The notes under the pieces are model-generated. The model did no database searches, was not told the origin of the DNA, and was given only the letters and a program-made list of their open reading frames with translations. The translations under genes were made by a program, and so were the position numbers. 64,000 nt of DNA from Tanypteryx hageni (lineage: Eukaryota; Arthropoda; Insecta; Odonata; Petaluridae): contig CM054120.1 in the NCBI GenBank assembly GCA_028673005.1, positions 58,526,057 through 58,590,056 of the forward strand, in the 5' to 3' direction. How positions within the stretch are numbered: position 1 is the first letter of the stretch; the number at the start of each line of letters is the position of its first letter. Of this stretch, positions 10,861-21,604 are shown in pieces.

Positions 10861-12101
10861 CAAAGGGCTGCCACTCTATGAGAGAGATTTAAAAAAAAAA
10901 CGAAAAAGCTACCGAGGTTGGCGTGATATGAATATCGCGTTGTAAGACGAGAAGAACTTTAATCCTCTGGCCCAGACTAGACCTGTGGTTTCAAAACTGA
11001 GGCGCAAAAGATCTGACAAATATTTAGTCTGTTTCACCATCCCAATCGTGAGATCTGCAACAAGCAGCCGTCAAATATTGCCTTCATGTGAATAAGAGTT
11101 ATCGTTTGCGTCCATGTTTTTTCCTCAAGAGTTTATATTAATTGCAATTGCAGATCCATTAGGTATTGTGATTGGACATGATATGGAGGAGGAGGCGTAA
11201 AGACCGTTTTCGTATGTGAAAGGGAGAAGCGTGGCTTTGTAATGTTTGGAAACCGCTGGGATAGTCCAACAAACCAAAGGTTTTTATCCAGCTCGCCACC
11301 CTTCCATAGCTTTTGCATATTAAATCACTATTCACAAGTAAACCCAAATCGAAAGTATTAATTCTTGCAAAAAGGAAATTTGCATGCTAGCTGAATAACA
11401 TTGTTTAATTCTGTGCAAAAATGTTTAATCACATTCGTAATAGTGCCTAGGGTGATTTCAAATCGCTCTTAATGCTTAAAAAGGTGCCATACTAGGCAAT
11501 ACCTCCACAATTCTGGCGACTTTCTAAAATTTCTTCACTGGCCCGAAGGTCAGGAAAAATTTGAAAACGCGAAAAGGTTGGACAACCCTGCCGAGCTATT
11601 TATATTTGGAGTTGAATACGGATTGGTTTATACGTATACCTCTAGATTCTTATTCGTATTCTCAAATTCGTGCCACAGATTTAACTGAGTGAAAAGGATA
11701 TATGCTGCAAGCTCAGTCTAAGTAGGTATAGGTACTAAAAATTCCGCAGTATAGAACCCGACCGAGTAATAAAATACAATCGATTCTCCAAATCTACCGC
11801 TCATGAATGCAATCTTATTCGATCATCAATCCCACGCTTAAACCTGTAAATTGAAAAATATCGAGAGAGAGCTAACAAGGCTAGAAAGAATGTCCTTAAT
11901 TTTGCGTGTTGTTGTTGCTATTTATAAATCGAAACGAAATTTTGACGAAAAAATTTGACTCGGCTGCGAAACATTAATATTTCTAATCTCATTAACTTCA
12001 ATCTAAATGCTATCAAATTCGACCGTGTATGGACTTACTCTTTTCCTCAGGAACTTCATAAAAATTTCAAGGTGCTCCGCCACACCACGAGGCAAACACG
12101 C
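10861..12101. other. No gene recognised
   Basis: AT-rich, with short ORFs only and no recognised repeat. Confidence 0.5.
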
Positions 12102-12105
12102 TTAA

Positions 12106-12888
12106 CCCGCGAGAACGCGCCTACGGGGAATCCCCGCGCTTTTCAATTTTTTCAAATATTGCGCCGCCCAGCTTTAGTGTAAGCTAGTGTCGCCTTCTAC
12201 CTTCCTGTTTATATTCATACTTCTAGTCGACGTCGCGAAAACGACATGTTAACACTTGTTTGTGTGTAAATGGTCCTGTGAATTTTGCGGTCGATTCCCC
12301 GTCGCGCGTGTTACAGCGTATTTGAATTCTGGCTAACTTCTACGAAGGTGTGAGTCGCTTTTCTCTTCGATTTTGATATGGATTTTGAGTTTATTACCTT
12401 TTATATTATTTTTATGCTATTCCCCTTTAGAATCAACATGGAAGAAACAGAAATACAGCGCATCTTGGCTGCATTTGAGAATATCACTTCCAAATTTGGA
12501 CGATTGTGATGATGCTATCCCAGAACATTTTACCCCTCAATCAAGTGATCATGAATCTGGTCTTCATTGTTCATAAAATATGTTTTGTACATCAATAGTC
12601 CTGTTTATGTTCCCTTATTTAAAGTGTATTCATTTTTTAACATCATCATTCTTTATAAAATACGAATTGTATTCCAACAGGCCAATATATCTTCCTTTTT
12701 ATGTGTATTAATTTTCGAAATTCTTTATTTTTTGTAAAACATGTAATTACGAGTTCTTTTTTCATAAACAAGCATGTACAAGTACAATTTTCGCATTAAT
12801 GCAATTCAAAACGCAAGTTTTTAGCAATTGGTCATTTCCCTAACGTGCGTGTCATGATGTTCTAAAAGGTAGCGCGTGTTCTCGCGGG
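12106..12888 (+). mobile_element. piggyBac-type element, internally deleted
   Basis: TTAA target duplications sit at 12102-12105 and 12889-12892. The termini are inverted repeats: CCCGCGAGAACGCGC on the left and GCGCGTGTTCTCGCGGG on the right. TTAA flanks with C/G-rich ends are diagnostic of piggyBac elements. At 783 bp it is far shorter than an autonomous piggyBac (about 2.4 kb), and it keeps only the start of a transposase-like frame. Confidence 0.87.
12438..12576 (+). pseudogene. Remnant of piggyBac transposase N-terminus
   Basis: An ATG at 12438 opens MEETEIQRILAAFENI and stops after 23 codons at TGA (12507-12509). The overlapping frame continues with DDCDDAIPEHFTPQSSDHES and stops near 12576. 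An acidic, low-complexity N-terminus fits piggyBac transposases. The frame change suggests an indel, and the catalytic DDD core is absent. The identification depends largely on the surrounding TTAA and inverted repeats. Confidence 0.55.
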
Positions 12889-13578
12889 TTAAACCTGCAA
12901 CCTGCACACAGCAGGACAAGGTCGTCCGAACGTTTTTTTTATAGGAAGCTTTGATGTCTTTGGTAGACTGCTGTTTTCCGGGTCAAATCCATCGCTCTTT
13001 CTCTACAATTTCACGGCCCTCGATAAACACGTAAACCGGAAGCTAAGCGACCTACTAGAAATAACGTCAACACAAAGTAGTAAACAAGAGGCTTCTTCGC
13101 CACCTACAGGGCAGGTCATTTCCAGTTATTTTATAAATAGGCTGAACAGTCCACACATGCCGATCTAGGAAACAACTTTTTCCAAGGGCTGTAAAGTACG
13201 CAACTTTATCGAGACCTGGAAATGAATCATTTTGTCGCAAAATTACGACTTGAAGTTTCGTATAAAGGGAATTATACATTAACGTTAATTTATTGCAAGG
13301 TGATCCACAACGAATGGATGGAAATTTCTTTCGTATAAAAAATAATGCATTCGCTTAATCGTTTACATTTTACACCCAAATCGGTTGATTAAGCTTTACA
13401 GTTCTTAGCTCATGGTGCGAATTTAAGTTCATGTCCTGTGTATAAACCGAGCACATTAAAACGATAGAGATTATAGAGGCTGTGATCAATTTGAAATCGG
13501 ATACAGGAAAAAGATTTATGGATATTACGGACGCAATTTGCAACAATTTACCAAAGCGGATGGCATTAACGGTGCGAT

Positions 13579-13811
13579 AGTAGGGTTTCTCAAACTAGAA
13601 GGTCGTATAGGTGGGATGCGAAGCTTCGCAAACAATTATTGTAAAACTCTATCTCAACAAATTTATTGCAATATTTAACGTCCATAAAAATCTCCACCAA
13701 TGATGAAAATAATACTAAAATTTATTTAACACAAAATTGGACTTCGTCGAAAAGGCGGAGTTTGGATTTAATCATGGTGGGGCGTAAGATGCAAAAGGTT
13801 GAGAGCAGCTG
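13579..13811. mobile_element. Possible hAT-type MITE
   Basis: The left edge TAGGGTTTCTCAAACT and right edge (read inward on minus) CAGCTGCTCTCAACCT are similar in the hAT style, and GGTGGG / CCCACC stretches follow inside. I could not find a convincing 8-bp duplication, so the boundaries are tentative. Confidence 0.35.
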
Positions 13812-15754
13812 CGGTGGCGGGAATCGAATCGAGTTTACCAAGTAAGAAACTAAAATTTCGGTTCCTTCGAACTGTGCTGGAAAAATAAACCTAATTACGT
13901 GAAAATTGCAGCATCTTAAACCTTTCGCTCCACTTGTGCAAAAAGGTTACATAACTGTCGAAGAGGATTTACAAAGTCGAGAATAGAACTATATAGATAT
14001 ATTATTTTCCCGCAAAGTTTCACCTAGAACGTAAAATGTCATTTTCGGAGTACCGGTCCCAAAAGACACGCACTAACCGAAAACCTTTATAGGTGGGGAA
14101 ACAATCAAAGAATTTTAGAATCGACTTTCTAATGAAATCGGCTTTATTGTAGCCAAAATGCGCATCTGGCTTTCTTGCAGCCTTGTTATGGCTATTGGAG
14201 ATACTCGAGGAAAGTACTTAATATGTCGATTTTTGTTACTTAAGTGCTTACCCTGTGATTTGCTTTCGATCATATAACGAGCTAGACAATTCCAAAGGCG
14301 AGGTGGCCATTTCACAAGAATTTTGCAATAGCAAAGCGACACTGCACACGCTCATCGAACGCGTTTTTAAGTGCGAAAATATTTAGATATTTCCGAATCC
14401 CAGAACTTTTCGCAAACCTTACAAATCTTAAAGTGTAACCATCAAAAATGACACACTAGCATGCAAAAAGTTGCCAAACTTGATCATTTTCACCTCTAAC
14501 CGCACCTGCTCCGAATATAATTTAACAATTAACAAAAAAGACGATAAAACGTATAAAATTATTAGTTGGGATAAGAATATTTAATGGAAATGAGACTTAA
14601 TGGGGTTGGAGTGCTTATTTACAGAGGTTTGACGACTAATTAATTCACTTTATGCTAATGAATTAGATGACTCCCGAACAATCAAGCGCGTCAATGGATT
14701 TAAGGAGAATTTCTCCTGCGTTCTAACCGTCCTCTTCGTTTCGGAGTTGGGAGTGGAATAGATGCCCACAATGTAAAATTGGAATGCTTAGCGCTCGAAA
14801 CGTAGTTTTAGAGAAAGAGGACTCAAATACGACCGGAGCTGTTTTGATGAAAATAAATTTTTACGTCCGAGAAATAAAACTTAAGACTCCTGAAGCTGGC
14901 TAGTCCTGCAAAGGAATTTTATCCCTAGCGTCCATAACTACGACCAAAATGCTTTAACAAATGATTGTTCGCTATAACTATTACGGTTTGAAAATAACAC
15001 ACATTTAATCTTTAACTACAGAGGTGCGGTCTGTGGGACACCAAGTAATTTATAGTGTTAAATTATCCCACTACTATCCGCTAATTAACACTGTAGAAAG
15101 AAATAACGTGAATATTAAGTTTTTTAATATATTAATCAATTCTTAACCCCGATGACAGATTATTTAACACGAAAAATCTAATGGTTGATAAAGCTAGTGA
15201 ATAAGTAATAATAAAAAACAATAGCGGTGTAGGAGATCGCACCTCAGTTGCTATATGATCATAATTGCACCTCACTAGCTAAATGTTAAGCTTCAAAAGG
15301 CGAATAATTTGAGGACAAAACTACCGAAAAGAAGGCACTGCATTCTATAAACGTAAAAAATGTACACGTAAACACCAAAACTCGGCAGTTCATAAGTAAT
15401 CACCGGGAGCATTCTAAACAAGGAACTACCAAGCTAAAAACAACTAATGCTCTCAAACGTAATACAAAGAAATCTAAAATAAGCCTTCTCTTTCAATTCC
15501 AACCAGAGGAGGATGGTCTACTAAAATAAAACTTCATAGCGGCTATTAATACACACAATTTCATCCGTGCTATTCTTCGCTTTATACAGAAAACGAAAGT
15601 AGGCAATAATTCTCCGGCGTAGTAATAACAAATCATTACCCAAAATAAGACGGCTCGAAATAACTCGAGCGAAAAAACGCTACCCGTTAAAAATGGAACA
15701 TTAAAATCATTAAATCCAATAAAAAAGGACGAGTTAAAAATCCTCATGTAACTT
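13812..15754. other. No gene; contains a dispersed-repeat segment
   Basis: Bases 14141-14310 (TGTAGCCAAAATGCGCATCT, then TTATGGCTATTGGAGATAC) resemble parts of 10210-10290 and 21395-21540, so an old interspersed repeat is present in at least three copies. Nothing else was recognised. Confidence 0.45.
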
Positions 15755-15819
15755 ATGGTTGAGCAACCTATTGGGCTAACAAAAAACCAACAATCTTTAG
15801 GGCTCACATCATTTGCCGC

Positions 15820-16100
15820 GCAAATGAGGAGTCGGTCAAGACAATTCAAATGGAAGTTTGGAGACTCAGATGGAGGTGAGGGAGACTCGGATGGGAGAGA
15901 AAGACAGGAACGAGGAAAAGGGAAAAATAGGGAGTGGATAGAGGGGGAAAGAGACAGACAAAATGGGAGGGAACAGTGGAAGAATGAGAGCCTTCGGGAG
16001 GAGGAAATATTGAGGAGGCAGACGAGAGAGGAAGAAAGAGAAGGAAGGACACCAGAGATATACAGACGGTCGCCACCGGACCTCGCAAATGAAGGAGGAA
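15820..16100. repeat. Purine-rich low-complexity tract
   Basis: The plus strand is almost all A and G (GGGAGAGAAAGACAGGAACG and similar), which opens long but low-complexity reading frames on both strands. No gene is implied. Confidence 0.7.
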
Positions 16101-17308
16101 AAGCGACTTCCACCTGCGACACACATGGGAGCAAAACAATAATGATCTGCCCAGCTAAATACTAACCATCATCAAATCGACGAAATCGGACTACAATTTG
16201 CGGAGTTAACTCGTCATAATCACGAAAAATGTTTTCAATAAAACCTTTCCCTGGTGGTTATGGAGTTATTTTGTCTACTATTGTCCTAATGATAAGTTTA
16301 AAACACGGCCATCTAAATTGTGGTGCCGGTACCACAAGTGACAACGGACGTCTCCCCCAAGGGTACCAACAAAACTGATTTTGTGTGTAAGAAGGCAAGT
16401 TTATTAAATGAGGAAGTGTTGGTGGTACTTAGGAGTTCATCAAACTATCCAAGGGGTAAATGGAAAAAAATCGAACGGAAGTAGCTTAACTTTTGACTAC
16501 AGAATAACTTGAAATGGTAAGAACTTTAAAAACTACTGTAACATCACGAAACAAAGAACGAGAGATGGTTTCATCATACAACCAGTGCTTCAGCAATCAA
16601 AAACATTTGTTTTTGTGGCTTCATTGTGAAACCAAACGGGCTAAAAGGGTAAAAAGATAGGTAGATAAAAGATAGGGTAGCCGCATCCAAGTCTACCACG
16701 TCATTATTCCCACGGGTAAGCGACCATTAAGGATTTGGAGCGCCTTCGTCAATGGCCTCGAAGGCTGATTTATAGAATGGTAGGGAGGGGAGAAGTTTGC
16801 AAGTAGGCTGTGGCGAGGGAAAGAGAATTGGCGACGAGGAGCAGAGGGGAGATAAGGGGAACGTAAAGAATTTTTTTTATCTACCTGTCGGAACGACTAC
16901 TCCCGAAGACGGGGTCATCCGACGTATGGGATCCAACCAGACGCCTTCCATCGACGTCACTCTGCTCCCCGACATTGGAGAAGTCGAAAGAATCGCACAC
17001 TCTCTCGCGTCCGCCGCTTTCCACGGAGCGCACAGAGCAATGACGCAGCTAAAGACGTGGGAAATACTCCCTCGAGATTATCTGCGTCGAAACGTAAGCG
17101 GGGGAGACGTTGTGGGGGAGGTGGAGAGTGGAACGTGCTACGGGCAAGAGAGTGTGAGAGGGAGGCTCGGTGCCACCGCTTCCCACGTCCTCCGAGCTTT
17201 TATTTTCCAAACAAACCCCAAAAGGGCTGGGTGGAGGGTCCCAAAAAGATGCTGCATCTCGCCCTTCTATGCATTTTTTCGCGGATGGAGGAAAATCCGG
17301 GAGATATG

Positions 17309-17519
17309 AGGGGGATTTTCGCAAAGAGAAGGGGGATTTTCGCAAAGAGAAGGGAGATTTTCGCAAAGAGAAGGGGGATTTTCGCAAAGTGGGAGAATTT
17401 TCGCAAAGTGGGAGGGGAATTTTCGCAAGGTAGGGGGGAGATTTTCGCAAAGTGGGGTGGGGATTTTCGCAAAGTGGGGGGAGGGATTTTCGCAAAGTAG
17501 GGTGGGGATTTTCGCAGAT
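17309..17519 (+). repeat. Minisatellite, about 21-bp unit with core ATTTTCGCAAAG
   Basis: About ten tandem units, each GGGGG-ATTTTCGCAAAG-AGAA or a G-rich variant. The core is constant while the spacer varies (AGAAGGGGG, TGGGAG, TGGGGTGGGG). The arrays keep two frames open, giving repeated FRKEKGD peptides on plus and SLRKSPF or similar on minus. Confidence 0.92.
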
Positions 17520-18004
17520 GGAGATGGGATTGATATAGGACACCCACGCTCCCCCAATCCATTTTTCCCTTTCTGACGCACCTCCCGTAACAATTTCCTA
17601 TTTAGATTCCCCCCCCCCCAAGATTTTTAACAATCACCGATTTACCCAACTTTAAGAACAGTTAACGAGCCGTGGCAAATTTACCCCGACCGAAACAAAT
17701 AAAAAGCCAAACAAAAGAAAAATCCCGAGTGATGAGTTGAAAAAGAGGTTTTTTCCGCAGGGAGGGGGGCAGCGGGAGGACGGAGATGGGCGGGGAGAGG
17801 TGGAGGCTGTAGGGGAGTAAGAGATAAAAGCAAGATGTGAAACGGGATTTTGGCAGGGAGAGGAGACGGGAGAGAGAGCGGCGGTTCGGGTGGCGAAGGT
17901 GGGTTGCGTGGGCGTAGTAAGAGGCGGTAGGGTGTGGGCGAGGCGCGTGGGCTACATGCGTGGGAGTCGGAAGGAGGAGGAGGAGATTGTGATAGATGGG
18001 ATTG

Positions 18005-18220
18005 AAGTGGATGAGAGGGAGGAGAAAATGTTAGAGAGAGGAGATAGTGAGAGAGATGAGATAGAGAGAGATGAGATAGAGAGAGAGGAGATAGAGAGAG
18101 AGGAGATAGAGAGAGAGGAGATAGAAAGAGAGGAGATAGAGAGAGAGGAGATGGAGAGATAGAGAGGAGATAGAGAGAGGAGATAGAGAGAGGAGAGAGG
18201 GAGAGAGGAGATAGAGTGAG
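18005..18220 (+). repeat. GAGATAGAGAGA microsatellite
   Basis: Tandem GAGGAGATAGAGAGA-type units, partly regular at 15 bp around 18070-18150 and degenerating on both sides. Confidence 0.9.
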
Positions 18221-19224
18221 GAATAAAGAAGAGCGATAAAAGAGAAGGCGACGGAAAAAGGAAAGGAAAGAAAATGGTGCGAAGTGAGAAAGAGAGGAAG
18301 AAGAGAGGTGAGAGGGGAGTGGGAAGAGGAAAACGGGGAGGGGAAATAAGAAGGACGTCTATTTCCGGGCGGTGGCTGTGGAGAGAGAGAGGAAGGGGGG
18401 GAGGGGAGGCAGAGGGGAGAGCATCATCGACTGCTCGACTGCTTTCCTCCTCTCTCAGCCACTTCCCCGGCCCACACTCTTCGCCGCCACAAACACAAGC
18501 TGCGCCCATTTCCCCCTTCCCACCTAACGCTCCCCCTCAACCCTCGAAACTCCTCGCTCGATTCCTTCCGCGCGAAAGAGTGGGACCTCCGACACGCAAA
18601 TACATCCCTCCCGACACTTCCGACTCGCCCACACCACTACTTCCCTCCCTCCCTCCCCCTCTCCCTTTGTCTCCCCCGACTAGGCCGCCCACGCACCCCC
18701 TCCTACCAGAAAGGCTCCCGATACCCTTATCCAATACGATTGCTCCATTAGCATCCCCTTCACCTCTTCGTCCCGAACGCGCCTCGAACCCCTTACCTCA
18801 CCGTCCGAAACCTCTTCGCAAAATCTCTCCTCTCTCTATCTCCCTCCCTCCTTCCGTCTACCTCTGCGTTTTATAAGGCTCTTGCTCTTTCTCCGTTCCT
18901 TCCACGCACCGAAATAGAAACTCTCCTGTCAAGAGGGCCTTACGTTCGAGAGAGAGAAGTTGAATTGAGACTGGCCGAGGTATAGGTCAGGAATGATAAA
19001 CAATGAACTTGTATAAGAAGACAAACCACGTACCGCCGTGAACAGTTCAAATCCATCTTCGATGCACGGTTCCCTATACGAACGACCCGCCGCTCGACCC
19101 AACGAAACTCCGTCAAACGACGGAAATTCGTCCAGAATTTAATAGAGGTTATATCCACAAGAAACCCCGTCCGGAGAGGTAAGAAATGAATGTCCGAAAA
19201 AATGAAATTTTCTCTGATTAACTA

Positions 19225-19998
19225 CAGTAAGTCCCACCCTAAATACGTCGGAGATGCGATAAGAAAAATGATAAAAGTAGGGGTTACGTTCCTGGCGGAT
19301 ATTTTTTACACATTTGTGTCCCAAAAAATACATATCAATACAGTACATTAGGAATAATTTGTTAAAACAAATAAATAAAATTACTACAAAAAACTCACCT
19401 GGGCTTGTATATTTTTCTACTTCAAAATCATCATATCGAAGATGCATCTGATTCTAAACAGACACAAAAATCATTCCACTTAAAAAATTATAATATTAGT
19501 GTTTTTATAAAGAAAACGCTGGAAAGGTGCATTTTCTCAAAATGAAGATGAAGGCTTACCAGCGAAAAAACCCATATGTAATGAATGAAATTTCTGTACC
19601 TTACCTTAGTGACTGAAATTTAAACTACTGTGTAATACTGCTCACTAATATTTGGTAATTCGGTTGGGAGCGGGCCCAGATAGGGTCAAAAAACGAATTT
19701 AAACACGAGATTAAATTAAATTATATAAAACATGAAATTAAAAAGACGAATAGAGGGGTTTTTAATTATAGCAATAATTTATGCGCCGCAATTGGAATAC
19801 CTGAAATTTTGCTTTTGGCACTTCACAAACGACCTATATGCGAAGCGACGTAACTTATAAAGAAACATGTCCCTTAATTGATTGAGGACGTATATACCAA
19901 GCAACGTATAGCGGGGCGACTTATAGCGGGGCGACTTATAGCGGGGCGACTTATAGCTGGGCGACTTATACCGGGGCGACTTATAGCGGGGATTACTG
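19225..19998. mobile_element. pogo/Tigger-like non-autonomous element, copy 1
   Basis: TA dinucleotides flank the element (19223-19224, 19999-20000). The left end is CAGTAAGTCCCACCCTAAAT and the right end, inward on minus, is CAGTAATCCCCGCTATAAGT. A second copy of the family is at 36018-36525. CAGTA..CCCC termini at TA targets fit the pogo/Tigger branch of Tc1-mariner elements. No transposase is visible. Next to the right terminus lies a 15-bp tandem array built from the terminal sequence itself. Confidence 0.75.
19911..19991 (+). repeat. 15-bp tandem array of the pogo-like terminus
   Basis: Five units of GCGGGGCGACTTATA plus a partial sixth, with single-base variants in units four and five. 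The unit is the complement of the subterminal TATAAGTCGCCCCGC, so the array is an expansion of the element's own end. It keeps a frame open encoding repeated IAGRL. Confidence 0.95.
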
Positions 19999-20096
19999 TA
20001 GAACCGAAGACAGGAAACCTAATGAACAAAAATAAAAAAGATAAAAGCCTAAAAATGAACCTTTTTACGTGGTAACCATTATTGATTTAGATAATG

Positions 20097-20573
20097 TAGT
20101 GGTTCTCAATAGTTTTTATGCGCGCCAGTCCTTCAAATATAAAAAATTTCGCGGTATCCTAAAAATGAAAGAAAATTACATATTCATACAGTGTTTCAAA
20201 AGACTTGGCAGAAAAGTAAAACAGACATTATATTCTTAATGTTAACACGTTCTTAATTTCGGTTTTACCTATTTCAGGAAATATAACGCCCTGATGTCCG
20301 ATTATGCCAATCATGAGAAGGTGGTACAGGAGTTTCTACGTCAGAAGTGTTTTTTAACATAAATAATGTCTATTTTGCCTTTGGGTTCAAATTTCTGGGA
20401 CACCCTGTACATTCGGCTATCGCAACATTTCGATGCATTTATTTATTCGTACTGCATTAGAGCACAACTTATTGGCCAAAACATATTAACATTTCTAAAT
20501 CTTTGATTTGTTTAACGACGTTTTACGCTGCATCCCTAAGAATCAGCTACGGCAACCAGTTTGGGAACCACTT
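20097..20573. mobile_element. hAT-type MITE, decayed
   Basis: Left end TAGTGGTTCTCAATAGTT; right end, inward on minus, AAGTGGTTCCCAAACTGG. The flanking 8-mers AGATAATG and GGATAATT match at six of eight positions, consistent with an old target duplication. No ORF. Confidence 0.6.
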
Positions 20574-20935
20574 GGATAATTATACGCGATAAAAATCTGC
20601 GAAAAATTACATTCGCGATATTTAAAAAAAGCTTTCATCGACGAATCATTCAATTCAATGTCAAAAGACATTTCCATTTTCAATGGTTTCTACGCACCTG
20701 CACCAAATCTCTTGAATGTCCGACTATCTTCGCTGAATTTCAAAATTAAGGGTGGAAAAATGGGAAACATTTTGTTATAATTCTAACTCAAGAATAAGCA
20801 CTTATGTATCACAAATTATGGAAATAAGTGCTCGTCTTAGCTCGCTTCAATAACTCCAACGAGGTTAGGACGATTAGAGAACATAATAGAAAAAGGTATC
20901 GTAGGAAAACTAGAGACTTTTGACCACTGCCATCC

Positions 20936-21044
20936 AGATGCACATTTCGTACACAATGCAGCCGTCTTCCGAGTATTCTAAAATTTAGAATGTTTTCGGC
21001 GAATCATCGCTGAAGACGGCTGCTTGTAGCCGAAATGTGCATCT
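20936..21044. repeat. Inverted repeat (hairpin) with AGATGCACATTTCG arms
   Basis: Left arm 20936-20976 and right arm 21012-21044 are complementary: AGATGCACATTTCG...GCAGCCGTCTTC against GAAGACGGCTGC...CGAAATGTGCATCT, with a loop of about 35 bp. The right arm resembles the TGTAGCC.AAATG.GCATCT stretch at 14148, so two opposite copies of one dispersed repeat probably form it. Confidence 0.65.
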
Positions 21045-21394
21045 AGTGAATTTTATTCTGAAACGGAACAACAAGCATATCTCCTCTTGATGTGTTGTTA
21101 CCATAAACTTTCAGAGGTTGGACCTCAAACACATGGCGGATATTAGCTCGCTACCACTACTCCTTTCGTTCGAACCACGAAAAACATTCTTTTTTATCGA
21201 AGATGTTACGAAATCTCCCTCCCATTGACCAAGAGCAACTACCACTTCCTTGTTCGTACAATGCAATTCTCCCAAGAAATTTCACATCCCCGAGTGCTTT
21301 CTCTACACATCGTAAGCAACTGGAACTTCCTCGCACCGCTGTCAGTTCATTATCGCTCTTTTAGAATATACTGCCGATGAATAACAAAACCTGC

Positions 21395-21600
21395 CTGGCA
21401 GTCGAAATGCTAACATGGTTTTTTTAAATCTTTTTATGGCAATTGGAGATACCTAAATAAGTGCTGTTTTTCCAATTTCATTTGTTTATTTTGTGATTTA
21501 GTTTTTAGACGTTAGACAAGCTCGATAATTCCCAACTGACAGGGTCGGCCTCATATCACTCGGGGCCCGGGTACAAAGTCTGCAAATGGGGCCCCCTATA
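21395..21600. repeat. Dispersed repeat copy followed by a hAT-terminus-like edge
   Basis: Bases 21395-21540 (AGTCGAAATGC, TTTTTATGGCAATTGGAGATA, TGACAAGCTCG-like end) resemble 10210-10290 and 14141-14310. Immediately after, CAGGGTCGGCCTCATA (21548) with a GGGGCCC-rich stretch looks like the end of a hAT element, but no partner terminus was found. Confidence 0.4.
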
Positions 21601-21604
21601 TATG

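Larger units (their letters stand above)
16750..18890. other. GC/CpG-rich block with strand asymmetry
   Basis: Compared with the flanks, this block is rich in G, C and CpG. Bases 16900-17120 contain CRE/AP-1-like words (CGACGTCACT, TGACGCA) and dense CpGs, compatible with a promoter or CpG-rich first exon. Bases 17750-18420 are purine-rich on the plus strand, and 18430-18860 are pyrimidine-rich. The 170-codon plus ORF at 16797-17309 and the long ORFs at 17952-18876 are by-products of this composition; none resembles a known protein. A regulatory role is inference only. Confidence 0.45.

Noticed and set aside
15493..16165. Overlapping ORFs of 213 codons (minus) and 136 codons (plus)
   Set aside because: They overlap in a purine-rich low-complexity tract; translations are Glu/Arg or Ser/Phe/Pro-rich with no family likeness, so they follow from composition.
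16797..17309. 170-codon plus ORF in the CpG-rich block
   Set aside because: No recognisable domain, no supporting start or splice signal; the high GC content reduces stops by chance.
17309..17519. CRISPR-like array
   Set aside because: Repeat and spacer are both low-complexity, spacers are short and G-rich, and the context is eukaryotic.
17049..17593. Repeat proteins with RKSP or FRKEKGD units
   Set aside because: Both strands and several frames are open because the 21-bp unit is a multiple of three; no evidence for coding.
17952..18876. 185- and 200-codon ORFs (Ser/Leu-rich minus; Arg/Pro-rich plus)
   Set aside because: Products of GAGATAGA and CT-rich tracts.
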